Positions 7,500 to 14,321 of a stretch of 29,225 nucleotides of DNA are shown piece by piece. Source of the stretch: CALLQB01 sp036479275 (GTDB taxonomy: Bacteria > Actinomycetota > Acidimicrobiia > Acidimicrobiales > SHLQ01). The stretch spans positions 1 to 29,225 of the forward strand of contig CBERPN010000021.1 in NCBI GenBank assembly GCA_965524675.1. Reading direction: 5' to 3'. The translations under genes and the position numbers were made by a program. The notes under the pieces were generated by a model. It was given only the letters and a program-made list of their open reading frames with translations. It searched no databases and had not been told where the DNA came from. Position 1 is the stretch's first letter. Each line of letters opens with the position of its first letter.

Positions 7500-8039
7500 G
7501 TGCAGAACAGCTCCGACGATTTTGGCAAGGTGATCCTTTCCGAGCAGCAGATCGCCGACAGGATCACCGAGCTAGGCCAACAGATCACCGACGACTACGC
7601 CGGACGAGCCCCGCTTCTGGTCGGTGTGCTCAAGGGTGCATTCATGTTCATGGCCGATTTGTCGCGCGCCATTGATCTGCCGGTTGAGTTCGACTTCATG
7701 GCGGTGAGTTCATACGGCAACAGCACCAAATCGAGTGGGGTGGTGCGAATCGTCAAAGATCTCGATCTCGAACTCGCGGGGCGCGATGTAATCGTGGTCG
7801 AGGACATCATCGACAGTGGCTTAACCCTCAACTACCTGCGAAAGAACCTCCAGAGCCGCGGCCCGGCAAGCTTGGAGGTGTGCGCGTTACTACTGCGCGA
7901 GGGACGTCAGGCTGCCGATACCGATATCAAGTACTCAGGCTTTACCATCCCGCCGACCTTCGTCGTCGGCTATGGCTTAGACGTCGCAGAGCGCTACCGA
8001 AATCTCCGAGACATCCGAGAATTCGCTGGCGAAATCTGA
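7500..8039 (+). CDS. hpt: Hypoxanthine (guanine) phosphoribosyltransferase
   Basis: A 179-aa purine-salvage enzyme that makes IMP (and GMP) from hypoxanthine (guanine) and PRPP. The PRPP-binding signature VIVVEDIIDSGLT is at residues 97-109. LLVGVLKGAFMFMADL and the flexible-loop region MAVSSYGNSTKSSG are typical. The end, with FVVGYGLDVAERYRNLRDI, carries the purine-ring-binding and metal-contact segment. Length is normal for bacterial HPRT. The start GTG is 17 bp after tilS. The tilS-hpt-ftsH order is widely conserved. Assignment is firm. Confidence 0.95.
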   Translation: MQNSSDDFGKVILSEQQIADRITELGQQITDDYAGRAPLLVGVLKGAFMFMADLSRAIDLPVEFDFMAVSSYGNSTKSSGVVRIVKDLDLELAGRDVIVVEDIIDSGLTLNYLRKNLQSRGPASLEVCALLLREGRQAADTDIKYSGFTIPPTFVVGYGLDVAERYRNLRDIREFAGEI

Positions 8040-8150
8040 AAACTACAGCCTGCCGGTAGCGGCGAAACGATAGTAAACGGAGCCTGTACAGTGGTAGGCG
8101 ATTTTCCGACGATACTCTGTTTGTTCTAGCTAGTGGGCCGATAAGGGACT

Positions 8151-8189
8151 ATGCGCCGTAATGCGATGCCGATGGGCGTCAAGAAGTGA
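8151..8189 (+). other. Possible 12-codon leader ORF coupled to ftsH
   Basis: ATG 8151 opens a 12-residue frame (MRRNAMPMGVKK) whose TGA overlaps the GTG start of ftsH as GTGA at 8186-8189. Since ftsH lacks a good ribosome site of its own, ribosomes ending this leader could restart at ftsH. Two further in-frame ATGs lie within the leader. A possible upstream -10 is GATACT at 8111-8116. No proof of translation. Confidence 0.3.
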
Positions 8190-10084
8190 ACGGGAAAAAG
8201 CTGTATCGCAGCGTCGTCTTTTGGGTCGTGCTGGCACTGCTTCTAGCGCTTCTCTTCGGGTCGTTCTTCCGCTCGGGCGAAGAGCGTGAAGATCTCTCGT
8301 TATCGGAGTTTCGCAACCAGCTGGCCGAGGGCAACATCGTCGAACTCCAGATCAAAGACCGCGACAGCGCGATCTTGGGAGAGCTAGACGATGGCAGTAA
8401 GTTTCGTGCGGTATACGTGCGTGAGTTCGGTGACGAACTGGTCGCCGAAATAGAGGCCGTAGAACCAGCGGTCGAATACAGCGTCGACCGCCAAGATCAA
8501 TCGATCTGGATCACCCTGCTGTTTAACCTGCTGCCCATCTTGTTGCTGGTGGGTATCTTCTTGTTCTTCATCAACTCGATGCAAGGCGGCGGTAGCCGCG
8601 TGATGCAGTTCGGCAAGGCAAAGGCTCGTCAGGTTTCCAAAGACCAGCCCAAGGTGACCTTTGACGATGTCGCTGGGTGCGATGAGGCTGTGGAAGAACT
8701 TGAAGAGATAAAGGACTTCCTTCAGGACCCAGCAAAGTTTCAGGCCATGGGGGCAAAGATTCCCAAGGGCGTTCTTCTGTTTGGTCCTCCGGGAACAGGT
8801 AAGACATTGCTGGCGCGCGCTGTCGCTGGCGAAGCTGGGGTTCCGTTCCTATCTATCTCGGGGTCAGACTTTGTCGAGATGTTTGTCGGAGTTGGTGCTA
8901 GCCGAGTCCGCGACTTGTTCAACCAGGCCAAGGAAGCAGCTCCGGCCATCATTTTCATCGACGAGATCGATGCGGTTGGTCGTCATCGTGGCGCTGGGCT
9001 TGGCGGAGGCCACGACGAGCGCGAGCAAACCCTTAACCAGATGCTGGTGGAGATGGACGGGTTCGATGTCACCTCTGGTGTGATTCTGATCGCGGCGACT
9101 AACCGGCCAGATATTTTGGACCCGGCTCTGCTGCGACCGGGCCGTTTCGATCGACAGATCACGGTCGACCGGCCAGACCTCGAGGGTCGCCGTGCCATCG
9201 CCGCAGTTCACGCCAAAGGCAAGCCCATCGCCGACGATGTCTCACCCGACATCATCGCCCGGCGCACCCCCGGATTCACCGGCGCCGACATCGCTAACCT
9301 TATGAATGAGTCGGCGTTGCTGGCGGCTCGGCATGGCAAGAAACTCATAGGCGCCGACGAGGTTGAGGAAGCGATCGACCGGGTTATTGCCGGCCCCGAG
9401 CGAAAAACTCGGATCATGTCCGACGAAGAGAAACGGGTCATCGCATACCACGAAGCAGGCCATGCGCTCGTGGGCCATGTGTTACCCAAATGCGACCCGA
9501 TTCACAAGGTCTCGATCATCGCCCGTGGGCGTGCCCTCGGCTGGACTCTGGCTTTGCCAACCGAAGACAAGTATCTCAAATCCCGCTCTGAGCTCAACGA
9601 CGAGCTAGCGATGATGCTCGGTGGTCGAACGGCGGAAGAGATGATCTTCGACGACCCCACAACAGGGGCGGCCAACGACATTGAACGGGTCACACAAGTC
9701 GCCCGAGCCATGGTGACCGAATACGGAATGAGCGACCGGCTCGGTCCTCAACAGCTCGGTCATAAAGAAGGTGAGATCTTCCTCGGTAAGGAGGTTGGTC
9801 ACGAACCCAACTATAGCGATGCCGTCGCCGCGGCAATCGATGAAGAGGTCCGATTGCTGATCGACAAAGCACACGACCGGGCCCGCCAGGTCCTAAGCGA
9901 ACATCGCGACACTCTCGACCGGTTGAGTGAAGCCTTGATCGAAAACGAGACTCTCAACGACGCTGATCTCGCCGAAATTTGGGGCGAGATCGACAAGGGA
10001 ACCGGCAGCTTTGCCAGCAGCCGTCCCTCGACCGAACTGCAGCCCGAAACGGTAGCCGCAGCGTTCGAACAAAAAGACGACTAA
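8186..10084 (+). CDS. ftsH: ATP-dependent zinc metalloprotease FtsH
   Basis: A 632-aa membrane-bound AAA+ protease that extracts and degrades membrane and soluble proteins for quality control. Order of parts: first membrane helix at about residues 8-28, extracytoplasmic domain 29-105, second helix about 107-130. The AAA module follows with Walker A GPPGTGKT (200-207), Walker B IIFIDEID (255-262), and a second region of homology ending LRPGRFDRQ (about 316-324). The M41 protease has HEAGH (422-426), with the third zinc ligand Asp in TTGAANDIER (about 498). The pore motif with FVG is in EMFVGVGASR. Length and layout are normal. The start is GTG with weak ribosome site (see leader ORF). Downstream genes are folate-type, as in mycobacteria. 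Assignment is firm. Confidence 0.97.
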   Translation: MNGKKLYRSVVFWVVLALLLALLFGSFFRSGEEREDLSLSEFRNQLAEGNIVELQIKDRDSAILGELDDGSKFRAVYVREFGDELVAEIEAVEPAVEYSVDRQDQSIWITLLFNLLPILLLVGIFLFFINSMQGGGSRVMQFGKAKARQVSKDQPKVTFDDVAGCDEAVEELEEIKDFLQDPAKFQAMGAKIPKGVLLFGPPGTGKTLLARAVAGEAGVPFLSISGSDFVEMFVGVGASRVRDLFNQAKEAAPAIIFIDEIDAVGRHRGAGLGGGHDEREQTLNQMLVEMDGFDVTSGVILIAATNRPDILDPALLRPGRFDRQITVDRPDLEGRRAIAAVHAKGKPIADDVSPDIIARRTPGFTGADIANLMNESALLAARHGKKLIGADEVEEAIDRVIAGPERKTRIMSDEEKRVIAYHEAGHALVGHVLPKCDPIHKVSIIARGRALGWTLALPTEDKYLKSRSELNDELAMMLGGRTAEEMIFDDPTTGAANDIERVTQVARAMVTEYGMSDRLGPQQLGHKEGEIFLGKEVGHEPNYSDAVAAAIDEEVRLLIDKAHDRARQVLSEHRDTLDRLSEALIENETLNDADLAEIWGEIDKGTGSFASSRPSTELQPETVAAAFEQKDD

Positions 10085-10120
10085 GAAGGCGAACGGGTAG
10101 GCGCGAACTCCTCGTCCCCG

Positions 10121-10169
10121 AAATTTTGTGTCTTCGACACCGCGGCGGCGGGCGAGTCACACAAGATTT
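10121..10169 (+). terminator. Long stem-loop between ftsH and the DHPS-like gene
   Basis: AAATTTTGTGT at 10121-10131 can pair with ACACAAGATTT at 10159-10169 over 11 positions (one G-T), with a GC-rich 27-nt interior that holds a smaller hairpin GTGTC-TTC-GACAC. A short T run ends the right arm. It may terminate ftsH transcription or act as an operator upstream of the -10 at 10173. It is too imperfect to be sure. Confidence 0.35.
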
Positions 10170-10172
10170 TCC

Positions 10173-10178
10173 TAGACT
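10173..10178 (+). promoter_or_regulatory. Leaderless -10 box for the DHPS-like gene
   Basis: TAGACT is 6 nt before ATG 10185, so the transcript would start at the ATG. There is no ribosome site of note and no clear -35. Confidence 0.42.
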
Positions 10179-10184
10179 CCTGAG

Positions 10185-10877
10185 ATGAGCGATTCGGGAC
10201 CTATTCGCGTCATGGGCGTAGTTGACCTGGCGGCTGGTGCAGCTGCCACGGTCGACCGGGGACGAGAACTGTTGGTCGAAGGTGCGTGCTGTCTCGAGGT
10301 TGGCACCGAGTCTGAGACTTCCCGGCCAAGCACCCAAAGTGAGATCGAGAAGTTTATTTTGGCGATTGAAGCCCTTTCTGACGACACGGAGGTTTCGGTC
10401 AGAACCGCAGACGAGGCTGTCGCGCGAGCAGGCTTGGGTGCCGGGGCGACGATACTCAGCGACCGATCTGGAACGCTTTTCGACGTAGCCGCCGAGTGCG
10501 AAGCCACGATCATTGCAGTGGGCTCGGGCCTGACGACGCAAGACTCGGTTGCCGAGGCCGTCGCTGCTCTTAGCGCCGCTGTCGACAAGGCGCGTCTTGC
10601 CGGGGTCGTCAAGACGATCGTCGACCCAGGCATCGGGCCGACCAACAGTGCGACACAGAACATGAAACTGCTCGCGTCGATCGACCGGTTCATCGCAATA
10701 GCTGTGCCGGTGATGGTCGGAACACAGCTTTCTCCTAGCGCCGAAGGTTCTCTCGAAGACTCGATCGTGGTTGCAACCGTCGCCGCCATGAACGGCGTGC
10801 ACATCGTGCGTACCCGCCAGGTCAGAGCCGCGGTGCAAACCATCCAAGTGGTCGGACCCCGACCCAATCTCGGTTGA
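10185..10877 (+). CDS. Dihydropteroate-synthase-like protein with degenerate active site
   Basis: A 230-aa protein, clearly short for DHPS (about 270-290 aa). The fold signals are present: a VMGVVDLAAG start where DHPS has MGIVNVTPDSFSDGG, LEVGTESETSRPST where it has DIGGESTRPGA (residues 38-50), IVDPGIGP at 146-152, and a final strand VHIVRTRQV (205-213) where it has RVHDV. The catalytic elements are lost: the pterin Asn/Asp loop, the FGKT part after DPGIG, the SRKSF-type lysine loop, and the His-Asp of RVHDV (here Arg-Gln). It therefore probably does not condense pABA with the pterin pyrophosphate; a binding or regulatory role is possible. The position after ftsH and near folK matches folP1 in mycobacteria. 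Family inferred by eye; loss of catalytic residues is seen directly. Confidence 0.7.
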   Translation: MSDSGPIRVMGVVDLAAGAAATVDRGRELLVEGACCLEVGTESETSRPSTQSEIEKFILAIEALSDDTEVSVRTADEAVARAGLGAGATILSDRSGTLFDVAAECEATIIAVGSGLTTQDSVAEAVAALSAAVDKARLAGVVKTIVDPGIGPTNSATQNMKLLASIDRFIAIAVPVMVGTQLSPSAEGSLEDSIVVATVAAMNGVHIVRTRQVRAAVQTIQVVGPRPNLG

Positions 10878-10888
10878 GTTACCTACAG

Positions 10889-11485
10889 TCAGTGTGGGTG
10901 ACCACCGAGATTCGCTTCCAACTCGGCGATTCGGGCTTGAAGCTGACCGACGGCCTCTCCTACCTCTTCCTTGGTGAAACGCGGCGTTAGATATTTCGGG
11001 CAGTTCCAGTTGGTGGCGAGAACCACGACGGTTATTGCGCCGTCGTCGCGGACATCTGACCCCAGCGACGCGAGCAAGTCTGCTGAGGGCGACGAATAAT
11101 AGCTGGCCTCGCCGTAGAGCTTTAGCCGTGTGCGGGTTGGGTAGTCGACCAAAATCATGGCCAGCTTGGCGTTGGCCGTGATGTTGCCGGTTCCGATGTA
11201 CTGCCGGTTCCCCGTGCGTTCCACCCAACCAATTGTGTGTTGGTCGAGGATCTTCACAAACCCTTGTTCGCCGCCCCGGTGCTGCACGTATGGCCAGCCC
11301 GACTCGCTCACGGTGGCGACATAGAGGCTGTCGCGGCTCGTGATCATGTCGATTTCTCCGGCGGAGAGAGGGTGCGGGGTGCTCGTGCCGTCACCGGTCG
11401 AATCGGCGTAGAGACCGCCCGACCCTTTGAGTTCTTGAAGGTCGAGGGTTGTGGGAGTGAATGCAATGTCGAAGTAGTTTGCCAT
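10889..11485 (-). CDS. Pyridoxamine 5'-phosphate oxidase-like flavin-binding protein
   Basis: A 198-aa protein with a PNPOx-type split beta-barrel expected to bind FMN or a related cofactor (F420 is also possible in actinobacteria). Recognisable parts are SRDSLYVATVSESGWPYVQHRGG at about residues 50-72, the following IGWVERTGNRQYIGTGN, and ARLAMILVDYP-like strands (NAKLAMILVDYPTRTRLKL) that lead to the typical G-E-A strand. The C-terminal tail is helical. Its ATG overlaps the stop of the TetR gene upstream as TAATG, so it is the last gene of a three-gene minus-strand operon. It probably reduces or detoxifies a small molecule sensed by the TetR regulator; this is inference. Confidence 0.82.
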   Translation of the reverse strand: MANYFDIAFTPTTLDLQELKGSGGLYADSTGDGTSTPHPLSAGEIDMITSRDSLYVATVSESGWPYVQHRGGEQGFVKILDQHTIGWVERTGNRQYIGTGNITANAKLAMILVDYPTRTRLKLYGEASYYSSPSADLLASLGSDVRDDGAITVVVLATNWNCPKYLTPRFTKEEVGEAVGQLQARIAELEANLGGHPH

Positions 11486-12024
11486 TACAGCCTTTCAGCG
11501 ATGGAGCGAGCGGTATGAATCGGTCCGGCGTGGCCGAAGATGGAAGCTTCGACGATGGCGCCGTCGACGAGCAGGGCAATAGCCGGCCCCGAACCTGTGA
11601 GTTCTTCTAGGTAGTCGGCGACCGCCCGCTTGTGCATGGCGATGATGTCGCGATGCTCGTCGGTGAGCTCGCTGCGCTCGGCGTGAGTATTGATGAACCC
11701 ACACCCCGTGAAGCCAGTTTTGGTCATCCAGTCTTCAAGGGCCATAAACACAGCATCGATGGCACTTTGGGAGTCGCCGAGACGTTGCCCAACGTTCGCT
11801 TTAAACTCGTTGAGCCAGTCGTGGTGACGGTGTTTGAGCCACGCTGACACCAGGTCAGACTTCGATGGATAGATCGAATAGAGGCGTCGCATCGACACGC
11901 CCGAGCTGTCGCGAATATCGGCCATCGTTACCGCGGCAACTCCGCGACTATAGAAGAGCCGGTCGGCAACCTGGAGAGCTGCGGACTCTGCCTCGCTCGA
12001 CGACAGCGTCGCTGCGGGGCTCAC
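11485..12024 (-). CDS. TetR-family transcriptional regulator
   Basis: A 179-aa one-component repressor. The N-terminal DNA-binding domain is clear: ALQVADRLFYSRGVAAVTM leading to the helix-turn-helix IRDSSGVSMRRLYSIYPSK (about residues 37-55), then SDLVSAWL. The C-terminal ligand and dimer domain begins after residue 65 and has a GCGFINTHAE segment, found in many TetR proteins of this subclass. The start GTG overlaps the upstream DUF1348 stop as GTGA (12021-12024). The gene is therefore within the operon it presumably controls, and a perfect palindrome upstream of the first gene (12495-12516) is a good operator candidate. Confidence 0.9.
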   Translation of the reverse strand: MSPAATLSSSEAESAALQVADRLFYSRGVAAVTMADIRDSSGVSMRRLYSIYPSKSDLVSAWLKHRHHDWLNEFKANVGQRLGDSQSAIDAVFMALEDWMTKTGFTGCGFINTHAERSELTDEHRDIIAMHKRAVADYLEELTGSGPAIALLVDGAIVEASIFGHAGPIHTARSIAERL

Positions 12025-12479
12025 CGGAGCGCAAATCCGCTGACGTCGCCTTCTTTGCGCGGTCCGAAGATTCGTCTTTCGGTCGCGTCGATGGCGACAT
12101 CGTTGATCGATGCCTCGCGGCGGCGCATCAAGCCCGCCTCATCGAACTCCCAATTCTCATTGCCGTACGAGCGCCACCATTGCCCGGAGTCATCGAGCGA
12201 TTCGTATTGAAACCGGACAGCTATTCGGTTGGCTTCAAACGCCCACAGATCCTTGCGGAGCGCATAGTCGAGTTCCCGTGCCCACTTCTGGGCGAGGAAG
12301 TCTCTGATCTCGTCACGGCCCCGCAGAAAGGTGTCACGGTTGCGCCATTCGCTATCTAAGGAGTACGCGCCAGCGACCTTGTCGGGGTCGCGGCTATTCC
12401 ACGCGGCCTCCGCTCCTAGAACCTTGGCGCGCGCAGTCTCTTGGTCGAACGGCGGAAAAGGTGGTCGGCTTTCGCTCAT
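12021..12479 (-). CDS. DUF1348 (SnoaL/NTF2-like) protein
   Basis: A 152-aa protein starting at MSESRPPFPPF, with AAGGA about 8 nt before the ATG at 12479. A frame extension upstream to 12545 would run through the operator and is not credible. The NTF2-like fold is indicated by KVLGAEAAWNSRDPDKVAGA, a motif shared by SnoaL-like proteins, and by DSEWRNRDTFLRG, FLAQKWARELDY and GQWWRSYGNENWEFDEAGL, which together are typical of DUF1348. The biochemical function of the family is unknown; some relatives are annotated as nuclear transport factor 2-like or ketosteroid isomerase-like. It is the first gene of the operon with the TetR regulator and the flavin-binding protein. Confidence 0.87.
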   Translation of the reverse strand: MSESRPPFPPFDQETARAKVLGAEAAWNSRDPDKVAGAYSLDSEWRNRDTFLRGRDEIRDFLAQKWARELDYALRKDLWAFEANRIAVRFQYESLDDSGQWWRSYGNENWEFDEAGLMRRREASINDVAIDATERRIFGPRKEGDVSGFALR

Positions 12480-12494
12480 TAGGGATTCCTTAGA

Positions 12495-12516
12495 GATGAG
12501 AATGGTTGTTCTCATC
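12495..12516. promoter_or_regulatory. Perfect 8+6+8 palindrome, probable TetR operator
   Basis: GATGAGAA (12495-12502) and TTCTCATC (12509-12516) are exact reverse complements separated by 6 nt. The element sits 16 bp upstream of the DUF1348 start, in the only gap long enough for a promoter of this operon. On the minus strand it would cover the region of a possible TTGCAG (12530-12525) and AACCAT (12507-12502) promoter. Confidence 0.6.
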
Positions 12517-12553
12517 CAACCCCTCTGCAAGTGCGAGCATTCCAAATTAGCTG

Positions 12554-12754
12554 CTAGCCCGTTTCGCTGCTCGCCATATCGATAGCCCGCCCCGCCAGTT
12601 TCTTCTTGGTGCTGCTCATCTCGACAAGCGCTCTCACAATTCCCGACATTGGGGTGCGGGCCTCAAAGGCGGCCGAACGCAGCCACTCGTATTGCTCGTC
12701 GGTGAGGTCAAGAGTCACGCGACGTGGATATCGCTTAGTTGGTTTGTCGGCCAT
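12554..12754 (-). CDS. Small ribbon-helix-helix-like protein (66 aa)
   Basis: A 66-aa basic protein with RRVTLDLTDEQYEWLRSAA (about residues 11-29) and a second helix ARTPMSGIVRALVEMS, a pattern typical of ribbon-helix-helix DNA-binding proteins such as CopG or antitoxin-type repressors. GGAGG at 12765-12769 (read on the minus strand) lies about 10 nt before the ATG, and GATACT (12782-12777) is a possible -10. No toxin gene is seen immediately upstream or downstream, so it is an orphan regulator or solitary antitoxin. It is separated from the DUF1348 operon by 74 bp that contain the palindrome. Confidence 0.72.
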   Translation of the reverse strand: MADKPTKRYPRRVTLDLTDEQYEWLRSAAFEARTPMSGIVRALVEMSSTKKKLAGRAIDMASSETG

Positions 12755-13075
12755 GGTGGCGGAACCTCCGTGGCCAAGTATCTCACCGAGGTGGGCCTGG
12801 GTGCGATTCTGGCGCCATCATCGCTACCTTTGGGGCGGCTTCCTCACTAGTGCCATGACCACAAACCGTTGCGACGTTACGACGGCCAGCTTTGCCGCTG
12901 CACTTCGTCCTCGTCACCTCAATGAACACCAGCTCGTAGCGGCTCCTGCGTCCTTGTCAGCGACCAAGCTGACTCGCCCTAACCCAGGCAAACGTTCACG
13001 GTCACGGCACTAGACCATTTGGCGTCTACGGTAGGGCCGTTGTCAGATTGCTTTCGAAGCAGGATTAGTGGATTG
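12755..13075. other. Intergenic region without a recognised gene
   Basis: Between two divergent genes (RHH on minus, phosphatase-like on plus). A 52-codon plus-strand frame at 12855-13013 and a 48-codon minus-strand frame overlap here, but neither has a ribosome site or a family resemblance. TTGTCA at 13040-13045 may be the -35 of the phosphatase-like gene, with a poor -10 (GATTAG-like) near 13063. I see no repeat or RNA gene. Confidence 0.5.
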
Positions 13076-13600
13076 ATGAGAAAACTAAAGGGCAAGTGGG
13101 CCCAAGGAATCGAACCCCGCAATTTCAAGTGGGTGCTCAAGGACAAGATGGCCGTCTGCGAACGCCCCGGAGGTATTGGATCGAATCATCGCCGGGTGCG
13201 CCGTCAGGAAGAGATTATCTGGATTCGCGAGAACGGCTTCGACCAGATCGTGTCGCTTATTCCGGCGACTCACAACCTGCACAACTACGACGAGTTGGGA
13301 ATGCCGTGGCGCCACCTTCCCTTCGTTGGTGCCGAAATCGGCCAACAAGATATGGCCACACTTCATGACGATATCGAGCGAATGCTAGGCCTCGATAGCA
13401 AGATCATCGTTCACCGCGAAGAACTGGGCGACCACGTCGCTGGTTTCATGGCGGGCTACCTCATTCATGCTGGGCTAATCGATGACACACCAAAAGCGGT
13501 GGTCACGATCGAACAACTGCTCGAACGTCAGCTCGGACCTGCCGGTCGCGAACTGGTGAACCTCGCCGCGAAAAATGCTGGCCTCGACTCGATCGCCTGA
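13076..13600 (+). CDS. Dual-specificity-phosphatase-like protein lacking the catalytic Cys and Arg
   Basis: A 174-aa protein starting at ATG 13076 (MRKLKGKW). The order of elements matches small tyrosine/dual-specificity phosphatases: FKWVLKDKMAVCERPGG (about residues 17-33), EIIWIRENGFDQIVSLIP (46-63), WRHLPFVGAEIGQQD (78-92) and then the P-loop position. There the expected HCxxxxxR reads HREELGDH (residues 113-120), so Cys is replaced by Arg and Arg by His, while the following helix VAGFMAGYLIHAGL is retained. The catalytic chemistry should be impossible; a phosphate-binding, scaffold or sensor role is possible. It precedes folK by 149 bp. The family link is by eye; the missing residues are direct observation. 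Confidence 0.68.
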   Translation: MRKLKGKWAQGIEPRNFKWVLKDKMAVCERPGGIGSNHRRVRRQEEIIWIRENGFDQIVSLIPATHNLHNYDELGMPWRHLPFVGAEIGQQDMATLHDDIERMLGLDSKIIVHREELGDHVAGFMAGYLIHAGLIDDTPKAVVTIEQLLERQLGPAGRELVNLAAKNAGLDSIA

Positions 13601-13667
13601 AGACGGGGTTTGGGAGGCGAGCCGGTAGTGAGAGTACTTTGCCCGGGAGCTGTTGCTTTCCACTCCT

Positions 13668-13696
13668 GTCGCCTTCGGCGACGGGCCGTTAGGCCC
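13668..13696. repeat. Tandem hairpins in the folK leader
   Basis: GTCGCC-TTC-GGCGAC (13668-13682) is followed at once by GGGCC-GTTA-GGCCC (13683-13696). A third, weaker stem (GTGGG with CTCAC around 13711-13729) follows. The 149-bp gap from 13601 to 13749 holds no gene. The hairpins may be a terminator for the upstream gene, a folK leader structure, or copies of a REP-like dispersed repeat. Confidence 0.45.
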
Positions 13697-13749
13697 ACGG
13701 AGATCGGCGAGTGGGTTCGCTCCGCTCACCTGTTCGCGCGGGTCCTTAG

Positions 13750-14208
13750 GTGAACAAGCGCCAAGCGTTCTTGGCCCTCGGTTCGAATCTGGGCGACCGC
13801 GAGCACTTCTTAAGCGAGGCCATCGCCGAACTCCCCGACGTGGTCGCAATATCACCAGTTTATGAAACCGATCCGGTCGGTGGCCCCGAGCAGGGCCTAT
13901 TTCTCAACCTCGTCATAGAACTATCAACCGACCGCACGGGATACGAACTGCTCGCACTGTGTCGCGAACGCGAAGCTGCAGCGCAGCGCCAGCGCCTCGT
14001 TCATTGGGGCCCTCGAACCCTCGATGTCGACGTCTTATGGATCGATGGGGAAACTGTCGATGATCCACCCGAGTTGCTTATTCCGCACCCGCGAATGCTC
14101 GAGCGGGCCTTTGTAATGGTCCCACTCGGCGATCTTGCGCCCGAGCTAGTGCCGAGCGATTGGCGACACCCACCCGACCAGCCAATACGTTGTCTCGGCC
14201 GCCTCTAA
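13750..14208 (+). CDS. folK: 2-amino-4-hydroxy-6-hydroxymethyldihydropteridine pyrophosphokinase
   Basis: A 152-aa cytoplasmic enzyme of folate synthesis that transfers pyrophosphate from ATP to hydroxymethyl-dihydropterin. Family motifs are complete: FLALGSNLGDR at 7-17, VYETDPVGGPEQGLFLNLV (the substrate and loop 2 area), HWGPRTLDVDVLWIDG (about 84-99, with the catalytic D-x-D pair) and IPHPRMLERAFVMVPL. GTG 13750 follows directly on an in-frame TAG (13747-13749), so no earlier start is possible. No ribosome site is visible. Length is normal. It is the only clearly functional folate gene in this window. Assignment is firm. Confidence 0.95.
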   Translation: MNKRQAFLALGSNLGDREHFLSEAIAELPDVVAISPVYETDPVGGPEQGLFLNLVIELSTDRTGYELLALCREREAAAQRQRLVHWGPRTLDVDVLWIDGETVDDPPELLIPHPRMLERAFVMVPLGDLAPELVPSDWRHPPDQPIRCLGRL

Positions 14209-14321
14209 GGAGTTCATGGGTGGGCGAAAGTTCTCGTTCGGCAGCGGTTGCTTTCTACTTGGCAGCCTGACAGACCTATGGTGTCGGTCGAGCCAGTCGC
14301 TGCAAACGAAGGAGCAACGTC

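Noticed and set aside
9954..11228. Open 424-codon minus-strand frame across the end of ftsH, the DHPS-like gene and the PNPOx gene
   Set aside because: It runs antisense through well-supported genes and has the Arg/His/Gly-rich composition of a shadow frame.
12480..12545. Longer DUF1348 protein beginning at 12545
   Set aside because: It would translate through the palindromic operator and lacks a ribosome site; the ATG at 12479 has AAGGA at the right distance.
12606..13013. Plus-strand frame of 135 codons opposite the RHH gene
   Set aside because: The first half is antisense to a gene with clear RHH pattern and ribosome site; the second half (from ATG 12855) has no recognisable features.
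13780..13789. GGTTCGAATC, identical to a tRNA T-arm core, with hairpins upstream
   Set aside because: It encodes the LGSNL motif of folK, and no acceptor stem, D-arm or anticodon arm can be assembled around it.
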